The notes under the pieces: generated by a model
The model's database searches: none
Told to the model about the DNA's origin: nothing
Seen by the model: only the letters and a program-made list of their open reading frames with translations
Program-made: the position numbers and the translations under genes
Shown: in pieces, positions 48,697-57,657 of the stretch
Layout: every line of letters starts with the position of its first letter
Position numbering within the stretch: position 1 is the first letter of the stretch
Origin: Croceibacterium ferulae
GTDB taxonomy: Bacteria; Pseudomonadota; Alphaproteobacteria; Sphingomonadales; Sphingomonadaceae
Direction: 5' to 3'
Length of the DNA stretch: 64,000 bases
Assembly: GCF_003660445.1 (NCBI RefSeq)
Contig: NZ_QZVQ01000009.1
Coordinates: 124,001-188,000 of the forward strand

Positions 48697-50232
48697 TCAG
48701 GCGATCGCGGCCACCAGAGGTTGCTGCTGGACCGCACCGCCGGAGACCAGCTCCACCGTGCAGCCTCGCTGGCGGCAGCGCTTCAGCGCATCGCCCAGCA
48801 GTTCGGACGTGGTGTGATCGATGAACTTCACCCGCGTCGTGTCCACCCGCACATGGCCTTGGCCAGGCAGGCGGTCGATCATCGCCGCGACCTTGTTGAT
48901 CGACAGGTAGGTCGCCTTGCCGGACAGGGCGATGACGTGCTCGTCCGCCGCCGGCTGACTTTCCTCGATCCGCAGACCCATGCCGCGCAGCTGCGGCAGC
49001 AGCTCCACCACGGTGAGGGCCAGGCCCACGACCACGCCGGTCAGAAGGTCCACGGTGACCACCAGGACGAAGGTCGCGACCCAGATCAGCGCCGGCAACG
49101 CGCCATAGCGGCCGAACAGGTGGCGCACTTCCGACACCTTCACCAGCTTGGCGCCGGTGATCACCAGCACGCCGGCCAGCGTGGCGGTCGGCACTTCGGC
49201 CAGCACAAAGGGCAGCAGGGCGACAAAGGCCAGGATCCACACGCCGTGCAGGATGGTGGAGGTGCGGGTCAGCGCGCCGGCCTGCACATTGGCGCTGGAC
49301 CGCACGATGACGCCCGTCATCGGCAGCGCGCCGACCAGGCCGCACAGGAAGTTGCCAACGCCCTGCGCGCTCAGTTCCTTGTTGTACTTGGCCTGCACCC
49401 GGTCCTGCATCCGGTCCACCGCGGCGGCGGACAGCAGCGTTTCCGCACTGGCGATGAAGGCCAGCGCCAGCGCCAGGCCGATGATCGCCGGGTCGGCCAT
49501 CATGGTCAGGGTCTGCGGGCCGGGCAGGGTCAGGCCGCCGATGATGCTGTCGGGCAGCTCGATACGCCGCACCGCCAGGCCGCCGATCATGGCGACAGCG
49601 GTCCCCGCCAGCACGCCGATCAGCGCGCCGGGCACCAGCTTCATGCTGGCGGGCTTGAACTTCTCCCACCCGATCATGGCGGCGATGGTGACCAGGCCGA
49701 CCGTCAGGGCCGGCATGATGCTGTCCTCGCTGCCGAAGAAGGTGGCGGGGATGGCGGACAGGTTGGCCAGGCCGTCGCTCAGCGGGCTGCTGTCGACCAG
49801 CACGTGCAACTGCTGCAGCACGATCACCGCGCCGATGCCGGCCAGCATGCCGTGGACAACTGCCGGGGAGACGCCGCGGAAGAAATTGCCCAGCCGCAGC
49901 GCGCCACCGGCGAACTGCATGATGCCGGCCAGGATCAGCACGGGGCCCAGCACGGCCAGGCCGTAACGCTGCACCATGTCGAACACCAGCACCGCCAGCC
50001 CGGCAGCCGGACCGCTGACCTGCAGCGGCGACCCGGACAGCGCGCCCACGACGATACCGCCGATGATGCCGGTCACCAACCCCAGCTCGGGCGGTGCGCC
50101 CGAAGCCAGCGCGATGCCCAGACACAGCGGCATCGCCACCAGGAACACGACGAGAGACGCGGCGAAGTCACGGCCGAAAGCCGCCTTGGTTGTGGTCGCC
50201 ACGTCAGTGGCCGGGGCTGCGGTGTTCGCCAT
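48697..50232 (-). CDS. SulP-family anion transporter with STAS domain
   Basis: This 511-residue transporter has a 10-14 helix membrane domain (about 20-395, starting FAASLVVFLVAMPLCLGIAL) with the SulP stretch ASGAPPELGLVTGIIGG. A cytoplasmic STAS domain runs from about 425 to the end (VIALSGKATYLSINKVA). SulP proteins carry sulfate, bicarbonate or carboxylates. The carbonic anhydrase gene 3 bp upstream suggests bicarbonate here, as noted for SulP-CA pairs in other bacteria. The substrate is inferred from context, not residues. Confidence 0.88.
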   Translation of the reverse strand: MANTAAPATDVATTTKAAFGRDFAASLVVFLVAMPLCLGIALASGAPPELGLVTGIIGGIVVGALSGSPLQVSGPAAGLAVLVFDMVQRYGLAVLGPVLILAGIMQFAGGALRLGNFFRGVSPAVVHGMLAGIGAVIVLQQLHVLVDSSPLSDGLANLSAIPATFFGSEDSIMPALTVGLVTIAAMIGWEKFKPASMKLVPGALIGVLAGTAVAMIGGLAVRRIELPDSIIGGLTLPGPQTLTMMADPAIIGLALALAFIASAETLLSAAAVDRMQDRVQAKYNKELSAQGVGNFLCGLVGALPMTGVIVRSSANVQAGALTRTSTILHGVWILAFVALLPFVLAEVPTATLAGVLVITGAKLVKVSEVRHLFGRYGALPALIWVATFVLVVTVDLLTGVVVGLALTVVELLPQLRGMGLRIEESQPAADEHVIALSGKATYLSINKVAAMIDRLPGQGHVRVDTTRVKFIDHTTSELLGDALKRCRQRGCTVELVSGGAVQQQPLVAAIA

Positions 50233-50235
50233 GGA

Positions 50236-50919
50236 TCAGGCTGCTTCTACGCTGGCTGCACTGCCTCTGCGGGCGCGGCGCGGAACGGCGATCGGCATGT
50301 CGGGGCCGGCCACGAAGTCCTGGAACGAACCCTTGTGGTCCAGCGCCTTGATCTTGCCGCTCTCGATATCGAACACCCAGCCATGCAGCTGCAGCCGGCC
50401 GGCGGCGAGGCCTGCCGCCACGGACGGATGGTTCTGCAGGTGGACCAGCTGGATGGCGACGTTTTCCTGGGTCAGCGCCGCAACCTGCCCGTCCTTGTCC
50501 AGGTGGCCGTAGCATTCCTTGACCACTTCGAAGGCCGGCTCCGAATGGGCGAGCCATGCCTTCACGTTGGGCATTGCGTCCAGCGCCTCGGCATTGAACA
50601 TGCCCTTCATGGCGCCGCAGTCGGAATGGCCGCACACGATGATCTCGGTCACGCCCAGCGCCATCACGCCGAACTCCACGGTGGAGGACACGCCGCCATT
50701 CTTGACGGCGAAGGGCGGCACGATGTTGCCGGCATTGCGGCACACGAACAGGTCGCCGGGGTTGGCCTGGGTGATCAGCTCGGGCACCACGCGCGAATCC
50801 GCGCAGCTGATCATCAGATATTTGGGGGTCTGACCGTCACGTGCCAGCGTGCGGAAGAGCTCCTGCTGCTGCTTGTGAACGTGGTCCTGAAAGCGTGCGA
50901 CGCCACTGCCGATTTCCAT
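50236..50919 (-). CDS. beta-carbonic anhydrase
   Basis: This 227-residue zinc enzyme hydrates CO2 to bicarbonate. Zinc ligands are Cys39 in MISCADSRVVPELI (with the Asp-Arg dyad) and His and Cys in IIVCGHSDCGAMKG. The CRNAGNIVPPF and HGWVFDIESGKI stretches are typical. No signal peptide, so it is cytoplasmic. It is the first gene of an operon with the SulP transporter; ATG 50919 has AACGGAGCAG upstream. Its role is probably to couple bicarbonate uptake or release to CO2 balance. Confidence 0.93.
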   Translation of the reverse strand: MEIGSGVARFQDHVHKQQQELFRTLARDGQTPKYLMISCADSRVVPELITQANPGDLFVCRNAGNIVPPFAVKNGGVSSTVEFGVMALGVTEIIVCGHSDCGAMKGMFNAEALDAMPNVKAWLAHSEPAFEVVKECYGHLDKDGQVAALTQENVAIQLVHLQNHPSVAAGLAAGRLQLHGWVFDIESGKIKALDHKGSFQDFVAGPDMPIAVPRRARRGSAASVEAA

Positions 50920-51039
50920 GCGATCTGCTCCGTTCCTGCGCTTGCCGCCATTGCGGTCTGTCAATTGGTCACAATGCACCGCCCGAATTGCTGCAGTGCA
51001 TCACCGATGTAACAAAGCATTGCAGCAGGCGGCAGGCAC

Positions 51040-52362
51040 TCAATGCACAAGCGGCAGGATCAGTTCGGCCCGCAGTCCCGGATCGGCGTTGGCCAGATGC
51101 AGCCGGCCGCCATGCTGCTGCGCCACCCGGTCCGCGACGGCCAGGCCCATGCCCATGCCGGTGGTGTCACGCGCCCGCGCCGAGTCGCCGCGGAAGAACG
51201 GCACGATCACCTGCGCCAGCTGGGCTTCAGGAATGCCCGGCCCGTGATCCCGGACGGTGATGGTGACCTGTTCGGCATCGGCAGACAGGGACACGGTGGC
51301 GTCGCCCGCATGGCGCAACGCGTTCTCGACCAGATTGGTCACTGCCCGGCGGATCGCGCCGGCATCCACTACGGCGTGGATCTGAGTCAGCTCCGTCGCC
51401 AGCGCGACCTCCGCGCCGACGGCATGGGCATTGTGGACGACGGAGTTGACCAGCGCCGCCAGATCGGTGCGCACCCGCTCGCCGCCCTCCGCCCCATCGG
51501 CCAGATAGGCCAGCAGCGAATCGAGCATGTCCTGCATCTCCGCCACGTCCGCCTGCAACGCTTCCTGGTCACCATCGCGCAACCGTCCGTGCAGGCGCAG
51601 CTTCAGCCGCGACAGGGGCGTGCGCAGATCGTGGCTGACCGCCAGCAAGGCCTCGGTCCGGCTGTCGATCAGCTCCCCGATCCGGGCCTGCATGGCATTG
51701 AACGCCTCGGCCAGGCGGCGCATTTCCTGCGGGCCGCCCGGTTCGATCAGGATCGGCTGCCGGCCGATGCCGATGCGGTCCGCCGCATCCGCCAGCGCGC
51801 GCAAGGGCGCGGCCATGGTGCGCACCAGCAGCACCGCCGCCAGCAGCACCGCGCCCGCCAGGAACACCAGGGATGCCAGCCATTGCAGGGAGGCATGCCA
51901 GTGGCTGACGGGTTCGCGCAGGCGGAACAGGATCCACCCGCCATCGCCCGTCCGGATGCCGCCCTGCAGCCGCTGCGTGCCGAAGCTGCGGCCGGACAGC
52001 CCCACGCGCAGGGCGTCCTCCTCCAGCGCGGGTTCCCATTGCAGCATGGCCGCCCGCGCGGCGCGGGTGATGTCCGATTGCCGCCCGGCGGGGGGCGGCG
52101 TGTCCGATGCGGCGAACACCACGTGGCGGGTGGAGAGGCCGGGCGCGATCTCCCGCCGCCTGTCGGGCGGCAACTGGCCCAGCACCTGTTCGGCGGCGAC
52201 CACCTGTTCGGCCACGCGCTGCGCCTGGCCGGTCCGCAGCAGCAGGCGCTCCGCTTCGCCGAACACCAGCACGGTGCCGCCGAACTCCACCAGGATGGCG
52301 ACCAGCAGCACCAGCGTGACCCGGCCGGTCAGGCTGCCGGGCCACAGACGCACCCGGCTCAT
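51040..52362 (-). CDS. two-component sensor histidine kinase
   Basis: This 440-residue kinase has two helices (about 12-35 and about 160-183) around a periplasmic sensor of about 125 residues. HAMP (RTMAAPLRALADAADRIG) follows, then HisKA with AVSHDLRTPLSRLKLRL and HATPase_c with LVENALRHAG, DHGPGIPEA and GMGMGLAVAD. It starts 19 bp after its response regulator on the same strand. It resembles EnvZ/QseC-like kinases; the signal is unknown. Confidence 0.92.
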   Translation of the reverse strand: MSRVRLWPGSLTGRVTLVLLVAILVEFGGTVLVFGEAERLLLRTGQAQRVAEQVVAAEQVLGQLPPDRRREIAPGLSTRHVVFAASDTPPPAGRQSDITRAARAAMLQWEPALEEDALRVGLSGRSFGTQRLQGGIRTGDGGWILFRLREPVSHWHASLQWLASLVFLAGAVLLAAVLLVRTMAAPLRALADAADRIGIGRQPILIEPGGPQEMRRLAEAFNAMQARIGELIDSRTEALLAVSHDLRTPLSRLKLRLHGRLRDGDQEALQADVAEMQDMLDSLLAYLADGAEGGERVRTDLAALVNSVVHNAHAVGAEVALATELTQIHAVVDAGAIRRAVTNLVENALRHAGDATVSLSADAEQVTITVRDHGPGIPEAQLAQVIVPFFRGDSARARDTTGMGMGLAVADRVAQQHGGRLHLANADPGLRAELILPLVH

Positions 52363-52381
52363 CGGCGAAAGGCGTCCCGCT

Positions 52382-53086
52382 TCACTGGCGTTCGATCCGC
52401 GGCGTGAACATGTATCCGACGCCGCGCACCGTCTTGATCAGCGCCTCCCCGCCATGTTCGCCCAGCTTGGCCCGAAGGCGGCTGACCAGCACATCGATGC
52501 TGCGGTCGGACGCGCCGGACATCCGTTTCCTGGACTGCTCCAGCAGAAATTCTCGGCTGACCACGCGCTGGGCAGAGCCGACCAGGGTGATCAGCAGGTC
52601 GTATTCGGCGCCGGACAGCGGCACATCGTGCCCGGCGGGCGCGTGCAGCTCGCGGCGTTCCTCCACGATGGTCCAGCCTTCGAAGGTGATCTGCCGCCGC
52701 CGGTCGGCTGCCGGCTGGGTGACCGCGCCGCTGGTCCGCCGCAGCACGGCGCGGACGCGCGCGACTAGCTCGTCCGGGCCGAAGGGCTTGGACAGGTAAT
52801 CGTCCGCCCCCAGCTCCAGGCCGACGATCCGGTCGGTCTGCTGGCCGCGGGCGCTGATGATGATGATCGGGATCGCGCTGGTCGCGCGCACCCGGCGGCA
52901 GATGTCCAGCCCGTTGGTGCCCGGCAGCATGATGTCCAGCACCAACAGGTCGAAGTGGTCGCTGTCCAGCAGCGGCTGCATCTCCGCCGCGGAGCCCACG
53001 CCCACCGTGTCAAATCCGTAATCGCGCAGCGTGCGGCCAATCAGAAGGCGCAAGGGGCCGTCATCTTCGACAATCAGGATCTTCAT
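52382..53086 (-). CDS. OmpR-family response regulator
   Basis: This 234-residue regulator has a receiver domain (KILIVEDDGPLRLLIGRTL; phospho-Asp in LLVLDIMLPGTNG; Lys in DYLSKPFGPDEL) and a winged-helix domain (SGAEYDLLITLVGSAQRVVS; DRSIDVLVSRLRAKLGE; VRGVGYMFTPR). It pairs with the kinase 19 bp downstream. A gene-free 362-bp region with several inverted repeats precedes it and should hold its promoter. Confidence 0.93.
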   Translation of the reverse strand: MKILIVEDDGPLRLLIGRTLRDYGFDTVGVGSAAEMQPLLDSDHFDLLVLDIMLPGTNGLDICRRVRATSAIPIIIISARGQQTDRIVGLELGADDYLSKPFGPDELVARVRAVLRRTSGAVTQPAADRRRQITFEGWTIVEERRELHAPAGHDVPLSGAEYDLLITLVGSAQRVVSREFLLEQSRKRMSGASDRSIDVLVSRLRAKLGEHGGEALIKTVRGVGYMFTPRIERQ

Positions 53087-53448
53087 CGCGCGTGCTGCTG
53101 TGCGGCCCTTCCCGTCCTTGCCGCCAAGGCAAGGTCACGGGTGCCTTCTGCCTGTCCGCAAGGCAGGCGGCAAGCGGCGATGGCACCGGATGCGAATGCG
53201 GCATGTGCCGGGACATAGCCGCCTGGCGCCTCTAAACCTCGGCGGACCTGCAGCGCCGGACCGATCCGGGCGCACCGTTTGAGGTGACGGTGTTCGGCCG
53301 GACCCGGGCATCGGTTCATCACCTTTGCTCCGCTGCCATACCGTCCGGCTGGACGATCGGGCAGGTCACTCCGCCAGGGGTGACCAGGCCCGATCAGCCA
53401 CCATGATCCGTTGCATGTGAAGAACAGCCACGGGCTTGGCCGTGAAGC
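53087..53448. other. 362-bp gene-free region with inverted repeats
   Basis: No convincing reading frame lies here. The region separates a DUF4168-like gene from the response-regulator gene on the same strand, so it should hold the former's 3' end and the latter's promoter. It contains a large inverted repeat (53355-53395), a 7-bp hairpin CCTTGCC-GCCAA-GGCAAGG (53116-53134), and CTTGCCGCC (53117-53125) repeated inverted as GGCGGCAAG (53166-53174). I see no clear -35/-10 pair. Confidence 0.5.
53355..53395. repeat. large inverted repeat / hairpin
   Basis: GATCGGGC-A-GGTCAC (53355-53369) mirrors GTGACC-AG-GCCCGATC (53380-53395): 14 paired bases with a small bulge and a 10-base loop. There is no T-tract on either side, so it is not a standard terminator. 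It could be an operator, an RNA structure or a short mobile-repeat remnant. Confidence 0.55.
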
Positions 53449-53862
53449 TTACCTGCCCGGCTGCGGTTCCGTCGTCTGCGCCTGCTGGCCCTGCTGCTGC
53501 TGTGCGGTCGCGACATGCTGCTCGGCAGCGGCCTGGATGCGCTGCTGCAATCCGGTGTCGCTCTCGCTGGCGAGGGCGATCTGGTTGAAGCGCTGCGGAT
53601 CGATGCCGGTCTGCTGCATCACGCCCATCATCGCGGCCTGCTGCTGTTCCTTGGCCAGCGAGGTGTCGGCGGCCACCTGTTCCAGCACCAGCGCGGTCAG
53701 GGCGAAGCGCGAAACCTCGTCGTCATTGATCTCGCCGGCGGGCGGCAACTGGGCCGGTGCGGCGGATGCGGGAGCCTGGGGCTGCGCCGGTGCCGTATCC
53801 TGCGCCAGGGCGGCGCCGGTCAGCATGGCGGGTGCGCAGAACAGCGCGAGTGCGATCTTGAT
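53449..53862 (-). CDS. exported DUF4168-like protein, apparent ATC start
   Basis: This protein of about 137 residues has a signal peptide (IKIALALFCAPAMLTGAALAQ), a Pro/Ala-rich linker, a helical domain (NDDEVSRFALTALVLEQVAA to about 115) resembling DUF4168, and a Gln-rich tail. The start is odd. A perfect AGGAGG (53876-53871) points at two ATC codons (53865, 53862) and no ATG, GTG or TTG lies near. A GTG at 53925 would add 20 residues ahead of the signal peptide. An ATC start or a mutated ATG is the best reading. The product is probably periplasmic; function unknown. Confidence 0.6.
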   Translation of the reverse strand: MKIALALFCAPAMLTGAALAQDTAPAQPQAPASAAPAQLPPAGEINDDEVSRFALTALVLEQVAADTSLAKEQQQAAMMGVMQQTGIDPQRFNQIALASESDTGLQQRIQAAAEQHVATAQQQQGQQAQTTEPQPGR

Positions 53863-53952
53863 GATAAATGCCTCCTGACTTTGCGTGCAGCAGGGTATGG
53901 GCGCTTTCGCCGGCAGGATAAGCACAGACCTGACGGTGCGTGGCCTGTGCGC

Positions 53953-53979
53953 GGCAGGCAGTTGCGTGGCCTGCCTGCC
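53953..53979 (-). terminator. hairpin after ftsK, weak terminator candidate
   Basis: GGCAGGCA (53953-53960) and TGCCTGCC (53972-53979) form an 8-bp stem with an 11-base loop 9 bp after the ftsK stop. No T-run follows, so termination would be inefficient or Rho-dependent. Confidence 0.35.
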
Positions 53980-53988
53980 ACGATTGGG

Positions 53989-56400
53989 TCAGAGCGGATT
54001 GCCGTCGCTGTCGCGGAAGATCTCCCGCCGGCCCAGATGGTTTGCCGGCCCGACGAAGCCGTCCTCCTCCATCCGCTCGATCCATTTGGCGGCGGTGTTG
54101 TAGCCCACGCCCATCTGGCGCTGCAGCCACGATCCGCTGGCGCGCTGCGCCTCGAACACGACCTGGCAGGCCTGGCGGTACTTGCGCTCGTCCGGATCGT
54201 CGCTGGCGGTGAGTTCGTCGTCGAAGCCGAAGCCGCCCTCGGCCGGTTCCTCCGTGACCGAATCGACATAGACCGGCTTGCCTTGCGCCCGCCAGTGGGC
54301 GGAGACGCGCTCCACCTCCTCATCCGACAGGAACGGGCCATGCACGCGCTTCAGTGCCGCGCTGCCGGACTTGTACAGCATGTCGCCCTTGCCCAGCAGC
54401 TGTTCGGCGCCGTGTTCGCCCAGGATGGTGCGGCTGTCGATGCGGCTGGTGACGTTGAAGCTGATGCGGGTCGGCAGATTGGCCTTGATGACGCCGGTGA
54501 TGACGTCGACGGACGGGCGCTGCGTGGCCATGATCAGGTGGATGCCGGCGGCACGGCTCTTCTGGCTAAGGCGCTGGATCAGCACCTCGACCTCTTTGCC
54601 CACGGTCACCATCAGGTCGGCCAGCTCGTCCACGATCAGCACGATCTGTGGCAGCAGGTCGTAATCGAGCTGCTCTTCCTCGAACAGTTCCTCGCCCGTG
54701 TCGGGGTCGAAACCGGTCTGCACCCGGCGGCCCAGCGGCTTGCCCTTGGCGGCGGCGGCGCGGATGCGTTCGTTGAAGCCGGCCAGGTTGCGCGCACCGA
54801 TGCTGGACATCATGCGGTAACGGCGCTCCATCTCCTCCACCGCCCACTTCAAGGCGCGGATCGCCTTGGGCGGATCGACCACCACCGGCGACAGCAGATG
54901 CGGGATGTCGTTGTAGACCGACAGTTCCAGCACCTTGGGGTCGATCAGGATCAGCCGGCATTCGGCCGGCGTGAAGCGGTACAGCAGCGAGATCAGGATG
55001 CCGTTCAGGCCCACCGACTTGCCGGACCCGGTCGTGCCGGCGACCAGCAGGTGGGGCATGGCCGCAAGGTCGGCGACCACAGGTTCGCCCGCGATGTCCT
55101 TGCCCAGGATAATTGGCAGATTGCCCTTGGCATCGGCGAAGGCCTCGCTGGCGACCAGTTCCTTGAAGCTGACCATCTGCCGGTCGGAGTTCGGCAGTTC
55201 GATGCCCATCACCGTGCGGCCGGGGATGGAGGAGACGCGCGCGCTGATCGCGCTCATGTTGCGGGCGATATCCTCCGCCAGGCCGATCACACGCACCGCC
55301 TTGGTGCCGGGCGCCGGCTCCAGCTCGTACATCGTCACCACCGGGCCGGTACGGACCGCCGTGATCTCGCCTTTCACATTGAAGTCGTCGAGCACGTTTT
55401 CCAGCAGCCGGGCGTTCCGTTCCAGCGCCAGCTTGTCGATCGGCGGGCCCTTGTCCGGCGGCGGATCGGCTAGCAGGTCCAGGCCCGGCAGGGCGACATT
55501 GTCGAACAGGTCCTGCTGCTTCGCCACCTGCGGCTTGGCCGCGCGGGCGGGCGGCTGGCTAGGGTCGGCGATCTCCGGCGAGCGGCGCGGTGCCGCACCG
55601 TCCTCGTCCGCATCGTCGGTGTCGAGCTGGACAGGGGCGGGGCGTTCGCGGCGGCGGGCGGGGCGGGGCGCCTCCTCCTCATCCTCGTCGCCGGCATCGA
55701 ACGCGGCAGTATCCGCGCGCCGGCTTGCCCGTGCCCGGCGTAGCGCCCCGGGCAGGGTCAGCAATTGCTGCCAGTCGAAGGCAAAGACCCGGCCCGCCAG
55801 ATAAAGGCCGCCGAACAGGCACAGCACGGCCGTCGCCAGCACCGCCCAGCCGCGCGCGGCAAGCGGCAGCAGACCGGCCAGTCCCTCGATAGCCTTGGCG
55901 CCCAGCAGCCCGGCCATGCCGCCGGTGCTGGCGGGCAGGCCATCGACCTGCCCGAAGGCAAGCGCCAGCACAGTCGCCAGCATCACGGTGGCGATCAGCA
56001 GAAGGCCGACCGGCTGCCACCAGCGGCGGCCATGCGGCGTCTCTTCCGCCTCCGCATCGCGCCACAGCTTGGTGGCGAAGGCGTAAAGCAGGGGCAGCAG
56101 CAGCGCGGCGGCGAGGCCGAACAGCAGCAGCGCGCCATCGGCGGCATAGGCGCCGGGCACGCCCATCCAGTTGCCCACCCGGTCGCTGGCCGCCGCGGTG
56201 GAGAAGGATGGGTCCGTCTGGTGGTAGGAAACCAGCGCCAGCAGCAGGAAGGCGAGCGCCGCGAACAGCAGCCCGGCGCCCGCCAGTTGCCCGGCCCGTG
56301 CCACGGAGCGGCGGAAGGCCGCGCGCCAGTCTGCCGCCGGCGCGCCGTTCCGACGGGTTCGTGCCGGTGCGGCGCTGCCGCCGATCGCCCGCGATGCCAT
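53989..56400 (-). CDS. ftsK: DNA translocase FtsK
   Basis: This 803-residue septal DNA pump has an N-terminal membrane domain of about four helices (residues 35-200), a short acidic/Pro-rich linker (about 225-300, with GDEDEEEAPRPARRRERPAP), the alpha domain and the RecA-like motor. The motor has Walker A LVAGTTGSGKSVGLN (about 457), LILIDPKVLELSVYND and IVLIVDELADLMV. The C-terminal gamma winged helix (LQRQMGVGYNTAAKWIERME) reads polar DNA motifs and recruits XerCD. ATG 56400 has AAGGGGAAC upstream; MTM from TTG 56406 is an alternative. Confidence 0.95.
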   Translation of the reverse strand: MASRAIGGSAAPARTRRNGAPAADWRAAFRRSVARAGQLAGAGLLFAALAFLLLALVSYHQTDPSFSTAAASDRVGNWMGVPGAYAADGALLLFGLAAALLLPLLYAFATKLWRDAEAEETPHGRRWWQPVGLLLIATVMLATVLALAFGQVDGLPASTGGMAGLLGAKAIEGLAGLLPLAARGWAVLATAVLCLFGGLYLAGRVFAFDWQQLLTLPGALRRARASRRADTAAFDAGDEDEEEAPRPARRRERPAPVQLDTDDADEDGAAPRRSPEIADPSQPPARAAKPQVAKQQDLFDNVALPGLDLLADPPPDKGPPIDKLALERNARLLENVLDDFNVKGEITAVRTGPVVTMYELEPAPGTKAVRVIGLAEDIARNMSAISARVSSIPGRTVMGIELPNSDRQMVSFKELVASEAFADAKGNLPIILGKDIAGEPVVADLAAMPHLLVAGTTGSGKSVGLNGILISLLYRFTPAECRLILIDPKVLELSVYNDIPHLLSPVVVDPPKAIRALKWAVEEMERRYRMMSSIGARNLAGFNERIRAAAAKGKPLGRRVQTGFDPDTGEELFEEEQLDYDLLPQIVLIVDELADLMVTVGKEVEVLIQRLSQKSRAAGIHLIMATQRPSVDVITGVIKANLPTRISFNVTSRIDSRTILGEHGAEQLLGKGDMLYKSGSAALKRVHGPFLSDEEVERVSAHWRAQGKPVYVDSVTEEPAEGGFGFDDELTASDDPDERKYRQACQVVFEAQRASGSWLQRQMGVGYNTAAKWIERMEEDGFVGPANHLGRREIFRDSDGNPL

Positions 56401-56465
56401 GGTCAATGTTCCCCTTTCGTGCGCACTATCCCAGCCGGGCGATCCCCCGTCAAGCTGAGCGGCCC

Positions 56466-56972
56466 TCAGCTCAACCCGTCAATCGCCGCCCAGCGTGGCC
56501 AGCGGAGCGCCCGTGCCCCGCGCGGATCCATGCCGCCTAGCGCGATCACCGGGGCGCATGACAGCCGCGCCAGCAGGCGGAAGCGCACCGGCCCCAGCGT
56601 CGCCGCGCCCGGATGCGACCGGGTGGGGAAGACCGGCGAGAGCAGCACCGCATCGGCCCCGGCCAGATTGGCGCGGGCAATCTCCCGCGCCGAATGGACG
56701 GTTGCCAGATAGAGCCGGCCCGGCATTCTGGCGCCATAGTGCCCATCCGCCGGCCAGCGGGTCGCGCCCGCCAGCACCGCCACATGGCCGTGCGCCCGGC
56801 ACAGGCGCCGCACTTTCGCAAAGCGGGCGCGCCGTTCCTCTGGCGGCAGGTGGTAATGGCGGAACACCAGCCCGCTGCCGCGCGGCAGCTTGGCAAGCGC
56901 CTGTTCCAGCACCGCATCGTTGCGGGCATCGGAGAGAAGCCACAAGGCTGGGAGGGTCTGGCGCGGGCGCAT
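56466..56972 (-). CDS. thiamine phosphate synthase/TenI-like protein
   Basis: This 168-residue TIM-barrel protein of the TMP-synthase/TenI superfamily has LWLLSDARND near the N-terminus, GADAVLLSPVFPTRSHPGA (phosphate/product loop) and PVIALGGMDPRGA (second phosphate loop). It is shorter than ThiE (about 210) and lacks a clear pyrophosphate-binding Gln/Asp loop, so TenI-like or a diverged ThiE are both possible. It lies between ftsK and the divergent yggS-like gene. No other thiamine genes are adjacent. Confidence 0.7.
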   Translation of the reverse strand: MRPRQTLPALWLLSDARNDAVLEQALAKLPRGSGLVFRHYHLPPEERRARFAKVRRLCRAHGHVAVLAGATRWPADGHYGARMPGRLYLATVHSAREIARANLAGADAVLLSPVFPTRSHPGAATLGPVRFRLLARLSCAPVIALGGMDPRGARALRWPRWAAIDGLS

Positions 56973-56994
56973 GGGGTGGCTATAGGCACCGATC

Positions 56995-57657
56995 ATGCAC
57001 GATCCCGCAACCCTTCTGGCCACGATCGAGGGCCGCATCGACCAGACCTGCCGTATCGCCAACCGCCCGCGCGGCGATGTGACGCTGATCGCGATCAGCA
57101 AGACCCAGCCGGCCGAGACGATCACCCCGCTGCTGAAGGCGGGTCAGCGCGTCTTCGGGGAGAACCGCGTGCAGGAGGCGCAAGGCAAGTGGCCCGCGCT
57201 GCGCGACCAGTGGCCGGATACGCAGCTGCACCTTGTGGGCCAGCTGCAATCGAACAAGGCGGACGATGCCGTGGCGCTGTTCGACGCGATCCACTCGTTC
57301 GACCGGCCCAGCCTGGTGACGGCGCTGGCCAGGGCGATGGACAAGGCCGGGCGGCAGGTGCCGTGTTTCGTGCAGGTCGATATCGGGGCGGAGTCGCAGA
57401 AGGGCGGCTGCCCGATTGCCGAGCTGCCGGCGCTGATCGCGGGGGCACGCGAAGCCGACATCCCGCTGGCCGGCCTGATGTGCGTGCCGCCCTTCGGCAT
57501 CGAGCCCGCGCCGTTCTTCGCCCTGCTGGACAAGCTGGCAGGTGATCACGGCCTGCCGGGCAGGTCCATGGGGATGAGCGGCGATTTCGAGACCGCGATC
57601 ATGCTGGGCGCCACGCATGTGCGGGTCGGCACCGCCCTGTTCGGGGAACGCGACTAG
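56995..57657 (+). CDS. yggS: YggS-type PLP homeostasis protein
   Basis: This 220-residue fold-III PLP-binding protein has the PLP Lys in TLIAISKTQPAETI (about 35), GENRVQEAQGKWP, HLVGQLQSNKADDAVAL, and the closing SGDFETAIMLGATHVRVGT phosphate-binding region. It is non-catalytic and controls PLP and amino-acid balance. It starts 22 bp from the divergent ThiE/TenI-like gene. Its TAG stop shares the palindrome CTAG with the TAG stop of the convergent glnD. Confidence 0.92.
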   Translation: MHDPATLLATIEGRIDQTCRIANRPRGDVTLIAISKTQPAETITPLLKAGQRVFGENRVQEAQGKWPALRDQWPDTQLHLVGQLQSNKADDAVALFDAIHSFDRPSLVTALARAMDKAGRQVPCFVQVDIGAESQKGGCPIAELPALIAGAREADIPLAGLMCVPPFGIEPAPFFALLDKLAGDHGLPGRSMGMSGDFETAIMLGATHVRVGTALFGERD

